From Vibrio diabolicus (GTDB lineage: Bacteria > Pseudomonadota > Gammaproteobacteria > Enterobacterales > Vibrionaceae): a DNA stretch of 64,000 nucleotides. This document shows positions 16,138-25,212 of this stretch, piece by piece (the stretch's first letter is position 1; each line of letters begins with the position of its first letter). The translations under genes and the position numbers were made by a program. The DNA lies in the NCBI GenBank assembly GCA_001048675.1, contig CCKK01000020.1, positions 744,001-808,000 on the forward strand. The letters are read 5' to 3'. The notes below the pieces were generated by a model, which saw nothing but the letters and a program-made list of their open reading frames with translations, ran no database searches and was not told where the DNA came from.

Positions 16138-19100
16138 ATGTTACCAAGATTACACTCGCAAACTGATGTCGATCCTCTTGTTCTTAGTTTTCTGAAAGAG
16201 CTTGAGCACGCCGGATTCACTGGTGATATCGAAAGCCAATATTCAAGCCGACTAGCGGTTGCCACTGACAACAGTGTTTACCAGCAACTTCCTCAGTCTG
16301 TCGTTCATCCCAAAACGACAGAAGATGTTTCTCTCCTCGGGAAACTGAGCAATAAAGAAAAGTACGAACGAATTACCTTTTCACCTCGTGGTGGCGGCAC
16401 AGGGACCAATGGTCAGTCGCTAACCAAAGGTATTGTGGTGGATATGTCTCGCCACATGAACAAAGTGCTTGAGATTAATGAGAAAGAAGGCTGGGTTCGT
16501 GTACAAACTGGTGTAGTGAAAGACCAGTTAAATGACGCTGTTCGCCCTTATGGCTACTTCTTCTCTCCAGACTTATCTACCAGTAACCGTGCAACGATTG
16601 GCGGCATGGTCAACACCGATGCTTCTGGTCAAGGTTCTCTGAAATACGGAAAAACATCCGATCATGTTTTGTCGCTACAAGCGGTGTTTGCTGATGGCTC
16701 AGTTTTAGAATCAGATCTGTCCAACGGCTACCCCAAAGAAGGCGAGTTTGCTGCCAAGGCGCTACGAGTGACGGAATCCGTATGTCGTGAAAAACGCCAG
16801 CAGATCGTGGATAAATTTCCTCCTCTCAACCGCTTCCTAACGGGCTATGACTTAAAGAACGCGCTAGATGAAGACGATGATCGTTTCGTGATCACACGAG
16901 TGTTGTGTGGTGCGGAAGGTTCATTGGCATTTATTACCGAAGCGAAGCTAAATCTGACGCCAATTCCGAAAGCACGTACTTTGGTTAACGTTAAATACAA
17001 CAGCTTTGACTCTGCACTGCGTAATGCACCGTTGATGGTCGAAGCGAAAGCGCTATCTGTAGAAACCGTTGACTCGAAAGTGCTTAATCTCGCGAAGCAA
17101 GATATCGTCTGGCACACCGTGAGTGATTTGCTTACCGATGTTCCAAATAAAGAGATGCTTGGCATCAATATGGTGGAATATGCAGGTCAGGACGAAGAAG
17201 AAGTTGCAGCGCAGGTTACAGCGCTGACCGCCAAGCTCGATACCATGCTGGAAACAGAAGAAGCGGGCATCATCGGTTACCAAGTCTGTAATGATGTAGC
17301 GAGTATCGGGCGTATTTACAACATGCGTAAAAAAGCGGTGGGTTTGTTAGGCGCAGCAAAAGGCCGCGCTAAACCGGTCGCATTCGCTGAAGATACCTGT
17401 GTGCCACCAGAAAACCTGGCGGACTTCATTGTAGAGTTTCGAGAACTGTTAGACAGCAAGTCTCTGAATTACGGCATGTTTGGTCACGTCGATGCCGGGG
17501 TGCTTCACGTACGTCCTGCGTTGGATTTGTGTGACCCGCACCAAGAAGCATTGATGCACGAAGTTTCTGATGAAGTGGTCAAGCTGGTGGCGAAATACGG
17601 CGGTTTGATGTGGGGTGAACATGGCAAAGGTTTCCGCTCAGAATATGGCCCTGAGTTTTTCGGCGACGAGTTGTTTACTGAACTGAGACGTGTGAAAGCG
17701 GCATTCGATCCACACAACAAAATGAACCCGGGCAAAATCTGTACGCCGCTTGATAGCGATGCAGAGTTAGTAAAAGTTACCGATACCAAACGTGGTTACT
17801 ATGACCGTCAGATTGACGTTCAAGTACGTGACAGCTTTAAGCAAGCGATGGAGTGTAACGGTAACGGTTTGTGTTTTAACTACGATACCAGCTCGCCAAT
17901 GTGTCCATCGATGAAAGTAACAGCCGATCGTCGTCATTCACCGAAAGGTCGTGCGGGTTTGGTTCGCGAGTGGTTGCGTCAGCTCACTGAACAAGGCATT
18001 GATATCCTTGACTTAGAAAAGCAAACACTAGAAAACAAAACATCAATCAAAACCATGATTGACCGTGTACGTCATTCTATCAATCGTCGTCACGAATACG
18101 ATTTCTCCCACGAAGTGTATGAAGCGATGAATGGTTGTTTAGCGTGTAAAGCGTGTGCGAGCCAGTGTCCGATCAAAGTCGACGTTCCGAGCTTCCGCTC
18201 ACGCTTTTTAAACATTTATCACTCTCGTTACCAACGTCCAGCAAAAGATTATCTGGTTGCGAACATAGAGACTATGCTGCCGATGATGGCGAAAGCGCCA
18301 GGTGTCGTAAACGGTGTTTTGAAGCAGTCGTGGGTCAAGAGCTTAACGGCTTCAACAGTTGGGTATGTCGATGCGCCGTTGTTATCAGTACCTACGTTGA
18401 AACAACGAGTAGAGTCGCTGACAACGCCTTATGACCTGCAAGCGCTCAGCGGTTTGTCTTCGTCTGAAAAGAGCAAGCATGTTTTAATTGTTCAAGACCC
18501 ATTCACTAGCTACTACGACGCCGATGTTGTAGAAGACTTCGTTAAATTATTGAAAAAGCTGGGCATGCATCCGGTGCTTCTGCCATTTAAGCCGAACGGT
18601 AAAGCACAACACATTAAAGGCTTTCTACGTCAGTTTAAGGATACAGCAGCCGATACAGCGAAGTTTTTGGCGATGGTAGCGGATCTGGATATTCCATTAG
18701 TTGGTGTCGACCCTGCATTGGTGCTGTGTTATCGAGATGAATACGCTGAAGTACTTGGCAGTAAGCGAGGTGATTTCGATGTACTAACGGCCCACGAATG
18801 GCTTTACCCAAGACTAGAAGAGTTTGAAAGCGGAGAGCATAAGGCGCAGGAACCTTGGTATCTGTTTGCGCACTGTACTGAAAAAACCAAAATGCCGAAT
18901 GCGGAAAAAGAGTGGGGCGCTATTTTTGCTCACTTTGGTGCAGTTTTAAATTCGGTTCCTGTTGGTTGTTGTGGTATGGCGGGTACGTTTGGTCACGAGG
19001 TCGATAAGTTGTCGATGTCGAAAGACATTTACAATTTAAGCTGGAAGCCAAGCTTAGATAAGTTAGATAACGAGAGATGTTTGATTACTGGCTACTCTTG

Positions 19101-19173
19101 CCGCAGCCAAGTGAAACGCTTTGAAGGAACAAAGCCCAAACATCCCGTTCAGGCGCTGTTAACTTTGATATAA
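16138..19173 (+). CDS. ydiJ: YdiJ-type FAD/Fe-S D-2-hydroxyacid dehydrogenase
   Basis: This 1011-residue flavin/iron-sulfur enzyme has the same size and layout as E. coli YdiJ, reported as a D-2-hydroxyglutarate dehydrogenase. The N-terminal FAD_binding_4 domain has PRGGGTGTNG at 83-92 and NRATIGGMVNTDASG; the FAD-oxidase C domain has MFGHVDAGVLHVRP. Then come two cysteine clusters, one with CNGNGLC...MCPSM and one classic ferredoxin cluster (CLACKACASQCP), and finally a CCG-type segment (CCGMAG). Electrons probably pass to quinone or another membrane acceptor. GGAAG six bases upstream supports the start. It is monocistronic, divergent from the DUF3334 gene. Confidence 0.92.
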   Translation: MLPRLHSQTDVDPLVLSFLKELEHAGFTGDIESQYSSRLAVATDNSVYQQLPQSVVHPKTTEDVSLLGKLSNKEKYERITFSPRGGGTGTNGQSLTKGIVVDMSRHMNKVLEINEKEGWVRVQTGVVKDQLNDAVRPYGYFFSPDLSTSNRATIGGMVNTDASGQGSLKYGKTSDHVLSLQAVFADGSVLESDLSNGYPKEGEFAAKALRVTESVCREKRQQIVDKFPPLNRFLTGYDLKNALDEDDDRFVITRVLCGAEGSLAFITEAKLNLTPIPKARTLVNVKYNSFDSALRNAPLMVEAKALSVETVDSKVLNLAKQDIVWHTVSDLLTDVPNKEMLGINMVEYAGQDEEEVAAQVTALTAKLDTMLETEEAGIIGYQVCNDVASIGRIYNMRKKAVGLLGAAKGRAKPVAFAEDTCVPPENLADFIVEFRELLDSKSLNYGMFGHVDAGVLHVRPALDLCDPHQEALMHEVSDEVVKLVAKYGGLMWGEHGKGFRSEYGPEFFGDELFTELRRVKAAFDPHNKMNPGKICTPLDSDAELVKVTDTKRGYYDRQIDVQVRDSFKQAMECNGNGLCFNYDTSSPMCPSMKVTADRRHSPKGRAGLVREWLRQLTEQGIDILDLEKQTLENKTSIKTMIDRVRHSINRRHEYDFSHEVYEAMNGCLACKACASQCPIKVDVPSFRSRFLNIYHSRYQRPAKDYLVANIETMLPMMAKAPGVVNGVLKQSWVKSLTASTVGYVDAPLLSVPTLKQRVESLTTPYDLQALSGLSSSEKSKHVLIVQDPFTSYYDADVVEDFVKLLKKLGMHPVLLPFKPNGKAQHIKGFLRQFKDTAADTAKFLAMVADLDIPLVGVDPALVLCYRDEYAEVLGSKRGDFDVLTAHEWLYPRLEEFESGEHKAQEPWYLFAHCTEKTKMPNAEKEWGAIFAHFGAVLNSVPVGCCGMAGTFGHEVDKLSMSKDIYNLSWKPSLDKLDNERCLITGYSCRSQVKRFEGTKPKHPVQALLTLI

Positions 19174-19185
19174 TCACATCAAATT

Positions 19186-19210
19186 AAGCCCAGTTTTACT
19201 GGGCTTTTTT
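19186..19210 (+). terminator. Intrinsic terminator of ydiJ
   Basis: 8-bp stem AAGCCCAG/CTGGGCTT (19186-19193 with 19199-19206) followed by T6. Confidence 0.9.
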
Positions 19211-19246
19211 AGAAGTCACATACAACAATTTCAAAGGATATGAATC

Positions 19247-19708
19247 TTGAGAAAACTTGAACTCAAAGTCCCACCTGTTGCGGTGTTTTTGTTGGTCATA
19301 CTACTCATGTATGGACTGACAGTTCTGGTGCCGAGCCTGAATATTAGCGTGCCCTTTGTCGAGGTTGTGGTTGGCGGGTTAACTTTGCTCTCTGGTTATA
19401 TGGGCATTGCTGGTGTGTATGAATTCCATAAAGTAAAAACGACGGTTAACCCTGTAAAGCCTGACACGGCCTCTTCCGTGGTGAGAACTGGTGTATTTGC
19501 TTTTTCGCGCAACCCGATGTATATGGCGCTACTGCTTCTAATCATTGCAATTGGTTTGTGGTGGCAGCATTTGAGTGTGGTGCTTTGTGGCGTCGTATTT
19601 GTCAGTTATATGAATCGATTTCAAATCAAGCCAGAGGAACGTGTTCTAGAGCGATTGTTTGGTGAAGAGTATGTGGATTATAAAAACCACGTCCGCCGCT
19701 GGATTTGA
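19247..19708 (+). CDS. Isoprenylcysteine-methyltransferase-family membrane protein
   Basis: This 153-residue integral membrane protein has about four membrane segments and the C-terminal ICMT/PEMT signature: RTGVFAFSRNPMYMA, then EERVLERLFGEEYVDYKNHVRRW. The family uses S-adenosylmethionine to methylate lipids or prenyl groups. Bacterial members are mostly of unknown substrate. The start is TTG at 19247, with AAAGGA 10 bases upstream; an ATG seven bases earlier is out of frame and closes within six codons. It ends at a bidirectional terminator shared with the DUF3581 gene. Confidence 0.82.
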   Translation: MRKLELKVPPVAVFLLVILLMYGLTVLVPSLNISVPFVEVVVGGLTLLSGYMGIAGVYEFHKVKTTVNPVKPDTASSVVRTGVFAFSRNPMYMALLLLIIAIGLWWQHLSVVLCGVVFVSYMNRFQIKPEERVLERLFGEEYVDYKNHVRRWI

Positions 19709-19740
19709 GCGTCGAGTTCGGTTTCATTTGGATAAGAAGT

Positions 19741-19780
19741 AAAAAGAAAGCCCAACATCAGTTTTGGGCTTTCTTTATTT
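19741..19780. terminator. Bidirectional terminator, methyltransferase/DUF3581 genes
   Basis: 9-bp stem AAAGCCCAA/TTGGGCTTT (19747-19755 with 19764-19772), with A-rich left and T-rich right flanks. Confidence 0.85.
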
Positions 19781-19817
19781 AAATACGTTTTTGCGCTTCT
19801 TGAGTTGAGGCAGTCGA

Positions 19818-20543
19818 TTAGGCTGCCTTAACGAACTTTGCTAGGAATGCATCCTTACGTTCATTGAAACGGCGTACAAGGTCATCAACCGCTTCTTGGT
19901 CATATGGCTTCAAGCCGCTTGCAACCATGCGCTTGATGCCTTTGCCAACGACTTTATCGTCTTCTTTGAACGCAAAGTTTAAGGTGACTACCCCACGTTT
20001 GCCTTCCACGTCGAACGTTGCGCCAGTGAAATCCACTTCAGGATGTGTAAGGTCTAAGCGTGAAAGTTCAACTTCCATGCTTTCATAAATAACTAATGGA
20101 CGTTGGCAGTTGATCATCATTTGCTTCTCTTCCATAAGAGGAACCATGATGTGAGGGAAGTTCATGCCAGAGAATTGCACGTAATTTGTTACGACATGCT
20201 CAATAAATGCGGGATCGTGGTTAGTCTCACCTTCACGGGACATGTGTAAGTATTCTTTACCTGCCTCGTCAACAACGGCGCTTTCTTTTTCACACTTATT
20301 TTCAATATGAAGTGCTACACCATCGTTTACCATGCCAGAGAAGTTAAAATGCATCTTTTGGCTGACGCCTTCTTTACTAAGAAGCACTGCGAAAAGTAAG
20401 TCCCCAGGGACACAAAAGCGTTTGTTGTCTTCATCGTGGATTGGGTTGTAGTCACCTGCGACACGTTTTGCAAAGTGGCTTGCTTGTTCGCGAGTGAACT
20501 GAAACTGGTGATTAGTGTTTGAAAAATAAGGTGTTAGAAACAT
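19818..20543 (-). CDS. DUF3581 protein, possible hotdog-fold/MaoC-like
   Basis: This 241-residue cytoplasmic protein belongs, as I recall, to the Vibrio/Shewanella DUF3581 family. The N-terminal stretch FTREQASHFAKRVAGDYNPIHDE recalls the MaoC-type hydratase motif (a D-x-N-P-I-H element), where Asp and His are catalytic, so a hotdog fold is possible. The C-terminal half contains VEGKRGVVTLNFAFKEDD, also hotdog-like. The ATG at 20543 is chosen because conservation seems to begin at MFLTPYF; the frame extends 27 codons further but reads as leader. The ribosome site is weak. Function unknown. Confidence 0.72.
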   Translation of the reverse strand: MFLTPYFSNTNHQFQFTREQASHFAKRVAGDYNPIHDEDNKRFCVPGDLLFAVLLSKEGVSQKMHFNFSGMVNDGVALHIENKCEKESAVVDEAGKEYLHMSREGETNHDPAFIEHVVTNYVQFSGMNFPHIMVPLMEEKQMMINCQRPLVIYESMEVELSRLDLTHPEVDFTGATFDVEGKRGVVTLNFAFKEDDKVVGKGIKRMVASGLKPYDQEAVDDLVRRFNERKDAFLAKFVKAA

Positions 20544-20804
20544 AATTTTTACGTAGTAACCAAAACTGTGTGGGATTATATGCGAATATCTGCGTAGCAA
20601 TGGTCCATCCAGTGAAAACTTCACCGTATCCTAACAATAAGACACTATTTCGGCGGATAAATCGTTAAAAACGCATACTTTAGCAACGCTTTTATTTGTG
20701 AAAGCAATAAACAGCGACTTTATTACGTCGGCTATTTTTAAAAGTATAGCAATAACAATATGCAAGTGTTCATAAAGATCGCTGGGAATACGTTTAATGA
20801 GGAG

Positions 20805-20837
20805 ATAAAAAAGGCTCCACGCTAAACGTGGAGCCTT
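20805..20837 (-). terminator. Intrinsic terminator of the hut operon
   Basis: 11-bp stem AAGGCTCCACG/CGTGGAGCCTT (20811-20821 with 20827-20837), followed by six T on the minus strand, about 45 bases after hutH. Confidence 0.92.
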
Positions 20838-20881
20838 CAAGCTATCATCCGGTTTTTAGGTTAAGTGCTAGTAATGCTGGA

Positions 20882-22417
20882 TTACTGAACACTTGGTAAC
20901 AGGCTCTCTGGCATGAGCGTGTTGTGAATAGCCAGCTTAAGCAGAGTATTGGCCTGTTCAATGTCCGGCGCAAAGTAGCGATCTTTATCGTAGAACGATA
21001 CTTTTTCACGCAACATTTGTTTGGCAATCTCGATACGTTCAGAGGACTTGTTTGGTGCTCTAAAGTCTAGGCCTTGTGCTGCTGATAGGTATTCGACCGC
21101 TAGAATACCGCGAGTGTTTTCGCCCATTTCTTTCAATCTGCGAGCCGCGAATGTTGCCATTGACACGTGATCTTCTTGGTTTGCTGATGTTGGCAAGCTG
21201 TCTACTGACGCTGGGTGAGCGAGCGTTTTGTTTTCGCTTGCTAGCGCAGCAGAGGTGACCTGGGCAATCATGAAACCAGAGTTCACACCACCATTATCGA
21301 CTAAGAACGGTGGTAATTTTGATAATGCGCTATCGATAAGCAATGCCATACGACGTTCAGACAGGCTGCCGATCTCAGCAATCGCCAGTGCTAGGTTGTC
21401 AGCTGCCATTGCAACAGGCTCAGCGTGGAAGTTACCGCCAGAGATGATGTCGTCATCTTCAGCAAACACCAACGGGTTATCTGATACGGAGTTCGCTTCT
21501 ACTTGCAATACTTCGGCGGCGTTGCGGATTTGCTGCAAACAGGCCCCCATTACTTGAGGCTGACAGCGCAACGAATACGGGTCTTGTACTTTTTCACAGT
21601 TAGTATGCGAATCACCAATGTCACTTGATGTATCCAATAGATGACGGTAGGCCAGTGCAGCGTCCATTTGGCTGCGATGACCACGTACACGATGAATGCG
21701 CGGATCGAATGGACGTCGGCTGCCGAGAGCGGCTTCGACAGACATTGCCCCACATACTGTAGCCGAAGCGAAAAGATCTTCCGCGATAAACAGACCTTCT
21801 AATGCGAACGCTGTTGATGCCTGGGTACCATTTAGCAGCGCTAAACCTTCTTTCGGCGCCAGAGTTATGGGTTCTAGACCTGCGATTTTTAACGCTTCTT
21901 GCCCAGAAATGATATTACCGTTGTGACGAGCTTGTCCTTCACCTAGTAATACTGTGCTCATGTGGGCCAGAGGAGCTAAGTCACCTGATGCGCCAACAGA
22001 GCCCTTTTTAGGTACACAAGGGTAAACTTGTGCGTTAACTAGGTCGGTCAGCATATTAATGACTTTTAGGCGAATACCAGAAAAACCACGAGACAGACTA
22101 TTGATTTTCAATACCATCATCAGACGAACCGTTTCGTCTGACATAAACTCACCGATACCTGCCGCATGAGAAAGAACGATACTGCGTTGCAGAGTTTCTA
22201 AATCTTCTGGTGCTATTCGTGTGTTAGCCAATAGACCAAAACCAGTGTTAATTCCGTAAACCGTTCTATCTTCCGCGATGACACGATCCACGACTTGCGT
22301 GCTTTCTTCAATGGCCGGAATTGCTTCAGGATCCAAAGTAAGGTTGACTGGTGAACGGCTCACTTGGCGTAGTTCGTTTAAGCTAATATGACCTGGCTTT
22401 AGCGTTAAATTTAACAT
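20882..22417 (-). CDS. hutH: Histidine ammonia-lyase
   Basis: HutH removes ammonia from L-histidine to give urocanate, the first step of histidine degradation. The 511-residue protein has the MIO prosthetic-group triad Ala-Ser-Gly at 143-145 within GSVGASGDLAPL, plus the family segments YGINTGFG and VSDNPLVF. The frame opens 25 codons upstream inside hutU, but AAGGA eight bases ahead of the ATG at 22417 fixes the start, 11 bases after the hutU stop. It is the last gene of hutI-hutG-hutU-hutH. Confidence 0.97.
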   Translation of the reverse strand: MLNLTLKPGHISLNELRQVSRSPVNLTLDPEAIPAIEESTQVVDRVIAEDRTVYGINTGFGLLANTRIAPEDLETLQRSIVLSHAAGIGEFMSDETVRLMMVLKINSLSRGFSGIRLKVINMLTDLVNAQVYPCVPKKGSVGASGDLAPLAHMSTVLLGEGQARHNGNIISGQEALKIAGLEPITLAPKEGLALLNGTQASTAFALEGLFIAEDLFASATVCGAMSVEAALGSRRPFDPRIHRVRGHRSQMDAALAYRHLLDTSSDIGDSHTNCEKVQDPYSLRCQPQVMGACLQQIRNAAEVLQVEANSVSDNPLVFAEDDDIISGGNFHAEPVAMAADNLALAIAEIGSLSERRMALLIDSALSKLPPFLVDNGGVNSGFMIAQVTSAALASENKTLAHPASVDSLPTSANQEDHVSMATFAARRLKEMGENTRGILAVEYLSAAQGLDFRAPNKSSERIEIAKQMLREKVSFYDKDRYFAPDIEQANTLLKLAIHNTLMPESLLPSVQ

Positions 22418-22428
22418 CTCTTTCATCC

Positions 22429-24126
22429 TTACTTGAGCTTCTTCAGTTCTTCGTTGAGCATTGGCAAATCTAGCCCTTGCTCTGCTGCACATTGTTTAGC
22501 AATATCGTATCCCGCATCAGCATGACGCATCACGCCTGTTGCTGGGTCGTTATGCAGCACGCGGGCAATACGTTTTGAGGCATCTTCACTGCCGTCACAG
22601 CAGATAACCATACCTGAGTGTTGCGAGAAGCCCATACCTACGCCACCACCGTGGTGCAGTGAAACCCAAGTTGCGCCGCCCGCCGTATTGAGTAGTGCGT
22701 TTAATAGTGGCCAGTCTGATACGGCGTCAGAACCGTCCATCATGCCTTCTGTTTCTCGGTTCGGGCTTGCTACGGAGCCAGAGTCTAAGTGGTCACGACC
22801 AATGACAACAGGCGCCTTAAGTTCGCCATTTTTCACCATTTCATTGAATGCTTGACCAAGACGCTCACGATCTTTCAGGCCGACCCAGCAAATACGTGCA
22901 GGTAAACCTTGGAACTGAATGCGCTCGCGCGCCATATCTAGCCAGTTATGTAAGTGCGGATTATCTGGAATTAGCTCTTTTACTTTTTGGTCGGTTTTAT
23001 AGATGTCCTCAGGATCGCCAGAGAGAGCAGCCCAACGGAAAGGACCAATACCTTCGCAGAATAGAGGGCGAATGTAGGCTGGAACAAAGCCAGGGAAATC
23101 AAATGCGTTTTCTACGCCTTCTTCCAAGGCCATCTGGCGGATGTTGTTACCGTAGTCGAGTGTTGCGGCGCCGCGATTTTGTAGCTCTAACATGGCTTGA
23201 ACTTGCACTGCCATGGATTTTTTGGCTGCTTTAACAACCATTGCCTCATCTTGCAAACGCATTTCTGCCGCGTGAGACATGCTCCAGCCTTGTGGTAAGT
23301 AGCCATTGAGCGGGTCGTGTGCAGATGTTTGGTCTGTTACTACATCAGGCGTGATATTACGTTCTACCAACTCAGAGAAAACGTCTGCTGCATTACCTAG
23401 TAGACCAACAGATACTGGCGTGTCCGATTCTGTGATGATTGCGAGTGCTTCGTCTAGGGAAGTCGCTTTTTGGTCAACATAACCAGTACGCAGACGGTAA
23501 TCGATACGTGATTCGTCACACTCAACGGCAATCATTGAGAAACCTGCCATGGTGCTCGCAAGTGGTTGAGCGCCCCCCATGCCACCAAGACCACCAGTTA
23601 GGACCCAGCGACCTTTTGCATCGCCGTTAAAGTGCTTTTTCGCAACTGACACGAAGGTTTCGTAAGTGCCTTGGACGATGCCTTGTGAACCGATATAAAT
23701 CCAGCTACCCGCGGTCATTTGGCCGTACATCATCAAACCTTGCTTATCAAGCTCGTTGAAGTGTTCCCAATTTGCCCAATGCGGAACCAAGTTTGAGTTG
23801 GCAATGAGCACGCGCGGTGCGTTTTTGTGGGTTGGGAAAACACCCACAGGTTTACCTGATTGCACTAAAAGTGTTTGGTCATCTTCGAGTCTTTCCAGTA
23901 CTTCTACAATCTTGTCGTAACATTCCCAGTTTCGTGCTGCGCGACCAATGCCGCCGTATACCACTAATGAATGTGGATGTTCTGCCACATCAGGATCTAG
24001 GTTGTTCATCAGCATACGAAGTGGGGCCTCTGTAAGCCAAGATTTTGCGCGCAGTTTATTTCCGTGAGGTGCACGAATTGTTCTGCTTGTATCAAGTCGT
24101 GGATCTTGTCCCTGGCGCTGTGTCAT
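22429..24126 (-). CDS. hutU: Urocanate hydratase
   Basis: Urocanase (565 residues) converts urocanate to imidazolonepropionate with a tightly bound NAD+. Family segments seen are LVVYGGIGRAARNW, YGQMTAGSWIYIGSQG, a glycine-rich nucleotide-binding stretch TGGLGGMGGAQPLA, and WVSLHHGGGVGMGFSQHSG with the catalytic-region histidines and CCDGS near the C-terminus. The start ATG at 24126 has AAAGGAG seven bases upstream; a GTG two codons earlier is too close to it. It is the third gene of the hut operon, 75 bases after hutG. Confidence 0.97.
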   Translation of the reverse strand: MTQRQGQDPRLDTSRTIRAPHGNKLRAKSWLTEAPLRMLMNNLDPDVAEHPHSLVVYGGIGRAARNWECYDKIVEVLERLEDDQTLLVQSGKPVGVFPTHKNAPRVLIANSNLVPHWANWEHFNELDKQGLMMYGQMTAGSWIYIGSQGIVQGTYETFVSVAKKHFNGDAKGRWVLTGGLGGMGGAQPLASTMAGFSMIAVECDESRIDYRLRTGYVDQKATSLDEALAIITESDTPVSVGLLGNAADVFSELVERNITPDVVTDQTSAHDPLNGYLPQGWSMSHAAEMRLQDEAMVVKAAKKSMAVQVQAMLELQNRGAATLDYGNNIRQMALEEGVENAFDFPGFVPAYIRPLFCEGIGPFRWAALSGDPEDIYKTDQKVKELIPDNPHLHNWLDMARERIQFQGLPARICWVGLKDRERLGQAFNEMVKNGELKAPVVIGRDHLDSGSVASPNRETEGMMDGSDAVSDWPLLNALLNTAGGATWVSLHHGGGVGMGFSQHSGMVICCDGSEDASKRIARVLHNDPATGVMRHADAGYDIAKQCAAEQGLDLPMLNEELKKLK

Positions 24127-24200
24127 TTTCACACTCCTTTAGTTTCTCGTGATGACCAAGTGCTTGCTTGGTCGTAATAATAAGTGGCATCTAGGATGCG

Positions 24201-25211
24201 TTATGGTTTGTGTTGCTTTTCCGCCATCGCGTTGGCGATATCCCAACACAAACGGGCAGCTAAGCGTGCAGTTTGACTATCGACGTCATAATTAGGGTTG
24301 TATTCGGCGATATCAGCCAGCATGAGCTTATTTTTGTAATGAAGAATTCGGTCTAAAAATGGCGCAATTGTGTCGTAACTTACTCCTCGAGCCGCAGGGG
24401 CGCTGACCCCAGGTGCGGTTGCGGCGGGAAATACATCCAGATCAATGGTTAAATAGAGGTAGTCACAGTCGTCAATAAAATGTTGAAGCTGGGTTAAGTG
24501 ATAACTGTGGTTTAAGTAGCAAAGCTGATTGTCTTCTACATACCAAACATTTAACGCATCTGCTTTTTCAAACAGCGCTTTAGTGTTGCTACTGCGGCTT
24601 ACGCCAATGCAAGCGTAATGAAAGTCCCAATCATTGCGTTGGCAAAAATGATGAATTTGGTTGAAGGGGGTGCCAGAACTTGGTTTGATGTCGGCGATGC
24701 TGCTCTCGAATGCGCGTAAATCGAAATGCGCATCGAAATTTATGATACCGATTTTAGGCTTCTTCTCTGGATAGTGCGCTTTAAAATACTCCGCTAAGCC
24801 GGAAAACGAGGCCCACGCAATCTCATGCCCGCCACCTAACACGATGACAGGCGTATGAGGCAGTGCGCTTGAAATGGTTGCCGCACATAGAGATTGGCTC
24901 TCTTCCAGTAAGTCGTCTTCGCACACCACGGTACCTAAGTCATATAGTGGGACGTCTTGGTGCCATGCTAAATTAGCGAGTGCTCGTCGGATTAAGTCTG
25001 GCGCTTTTTTCGCGCCAATGCGTCCTTTGTTTCTCGCTACGCCAGCATCCGTAGCAAAACCCAGTAATGAGACGCCACTTGCAACGGCCCCCAACTCATC
25101 TGCTTTCTGGCGTTGAACCACGTGATGAATTCGCTGACCAAGTTTGCCGTCCTCGGCATCATGACGGCCTTGCCAATGAAATAGGGGAGAGTGTAAGTCG
25201 AATTGAGACAT
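24201..25211 (-). CDS. hutG: Formimidoylglutamase
   Basis: HutG hydrolyses N-formimidoyl-L-glutamate to glutamate and formamide, the last step of the Hut pathway. This 336-residue ureohydrolase-fold enzyme carries the dimanganese ligands: LGGGHE at 125-130, FDAHFD at 159-164 and IDLDVF near residue 255. The ATG at 25211 has GGAGG eight bases upstream and sits one base after the hutI stop, so translation of the two is probably coupled. Arginase and agmatinase are excluded by operon context more than by sequence. Confidence 0.95.
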   Translation of the reverse strand: MSQFDLHSPLFHWQGRHDAEDGKLGQRIHHVVQRQKADELGAVASGVSLLGFATDAGVARNKGRIGAKKAPDLIRRALANLAWHQDVPLYDLGTVVCEDDLLEESQSLCAATISSALPHTPVIVLGGGHEIAWASFSGLAEYFKAHYPEKKPKIGIINFDAHFDLRAFESSIADIKPSSGTPFNQIHHFCQRNDWDFHYACIGVSRSSNTKALFEKADALNVWYVEDNQLCYLNHSYHLTQLQHFIDDCDYLYLTIDLDVFPAATAPGVSAPAARGVSYDTIAPFLDRILHYKNKLMLADIAEYNPNYDVDSQTARLAARLCWDIANAMAEKQHKP

Positions 25212-25212
25212 A

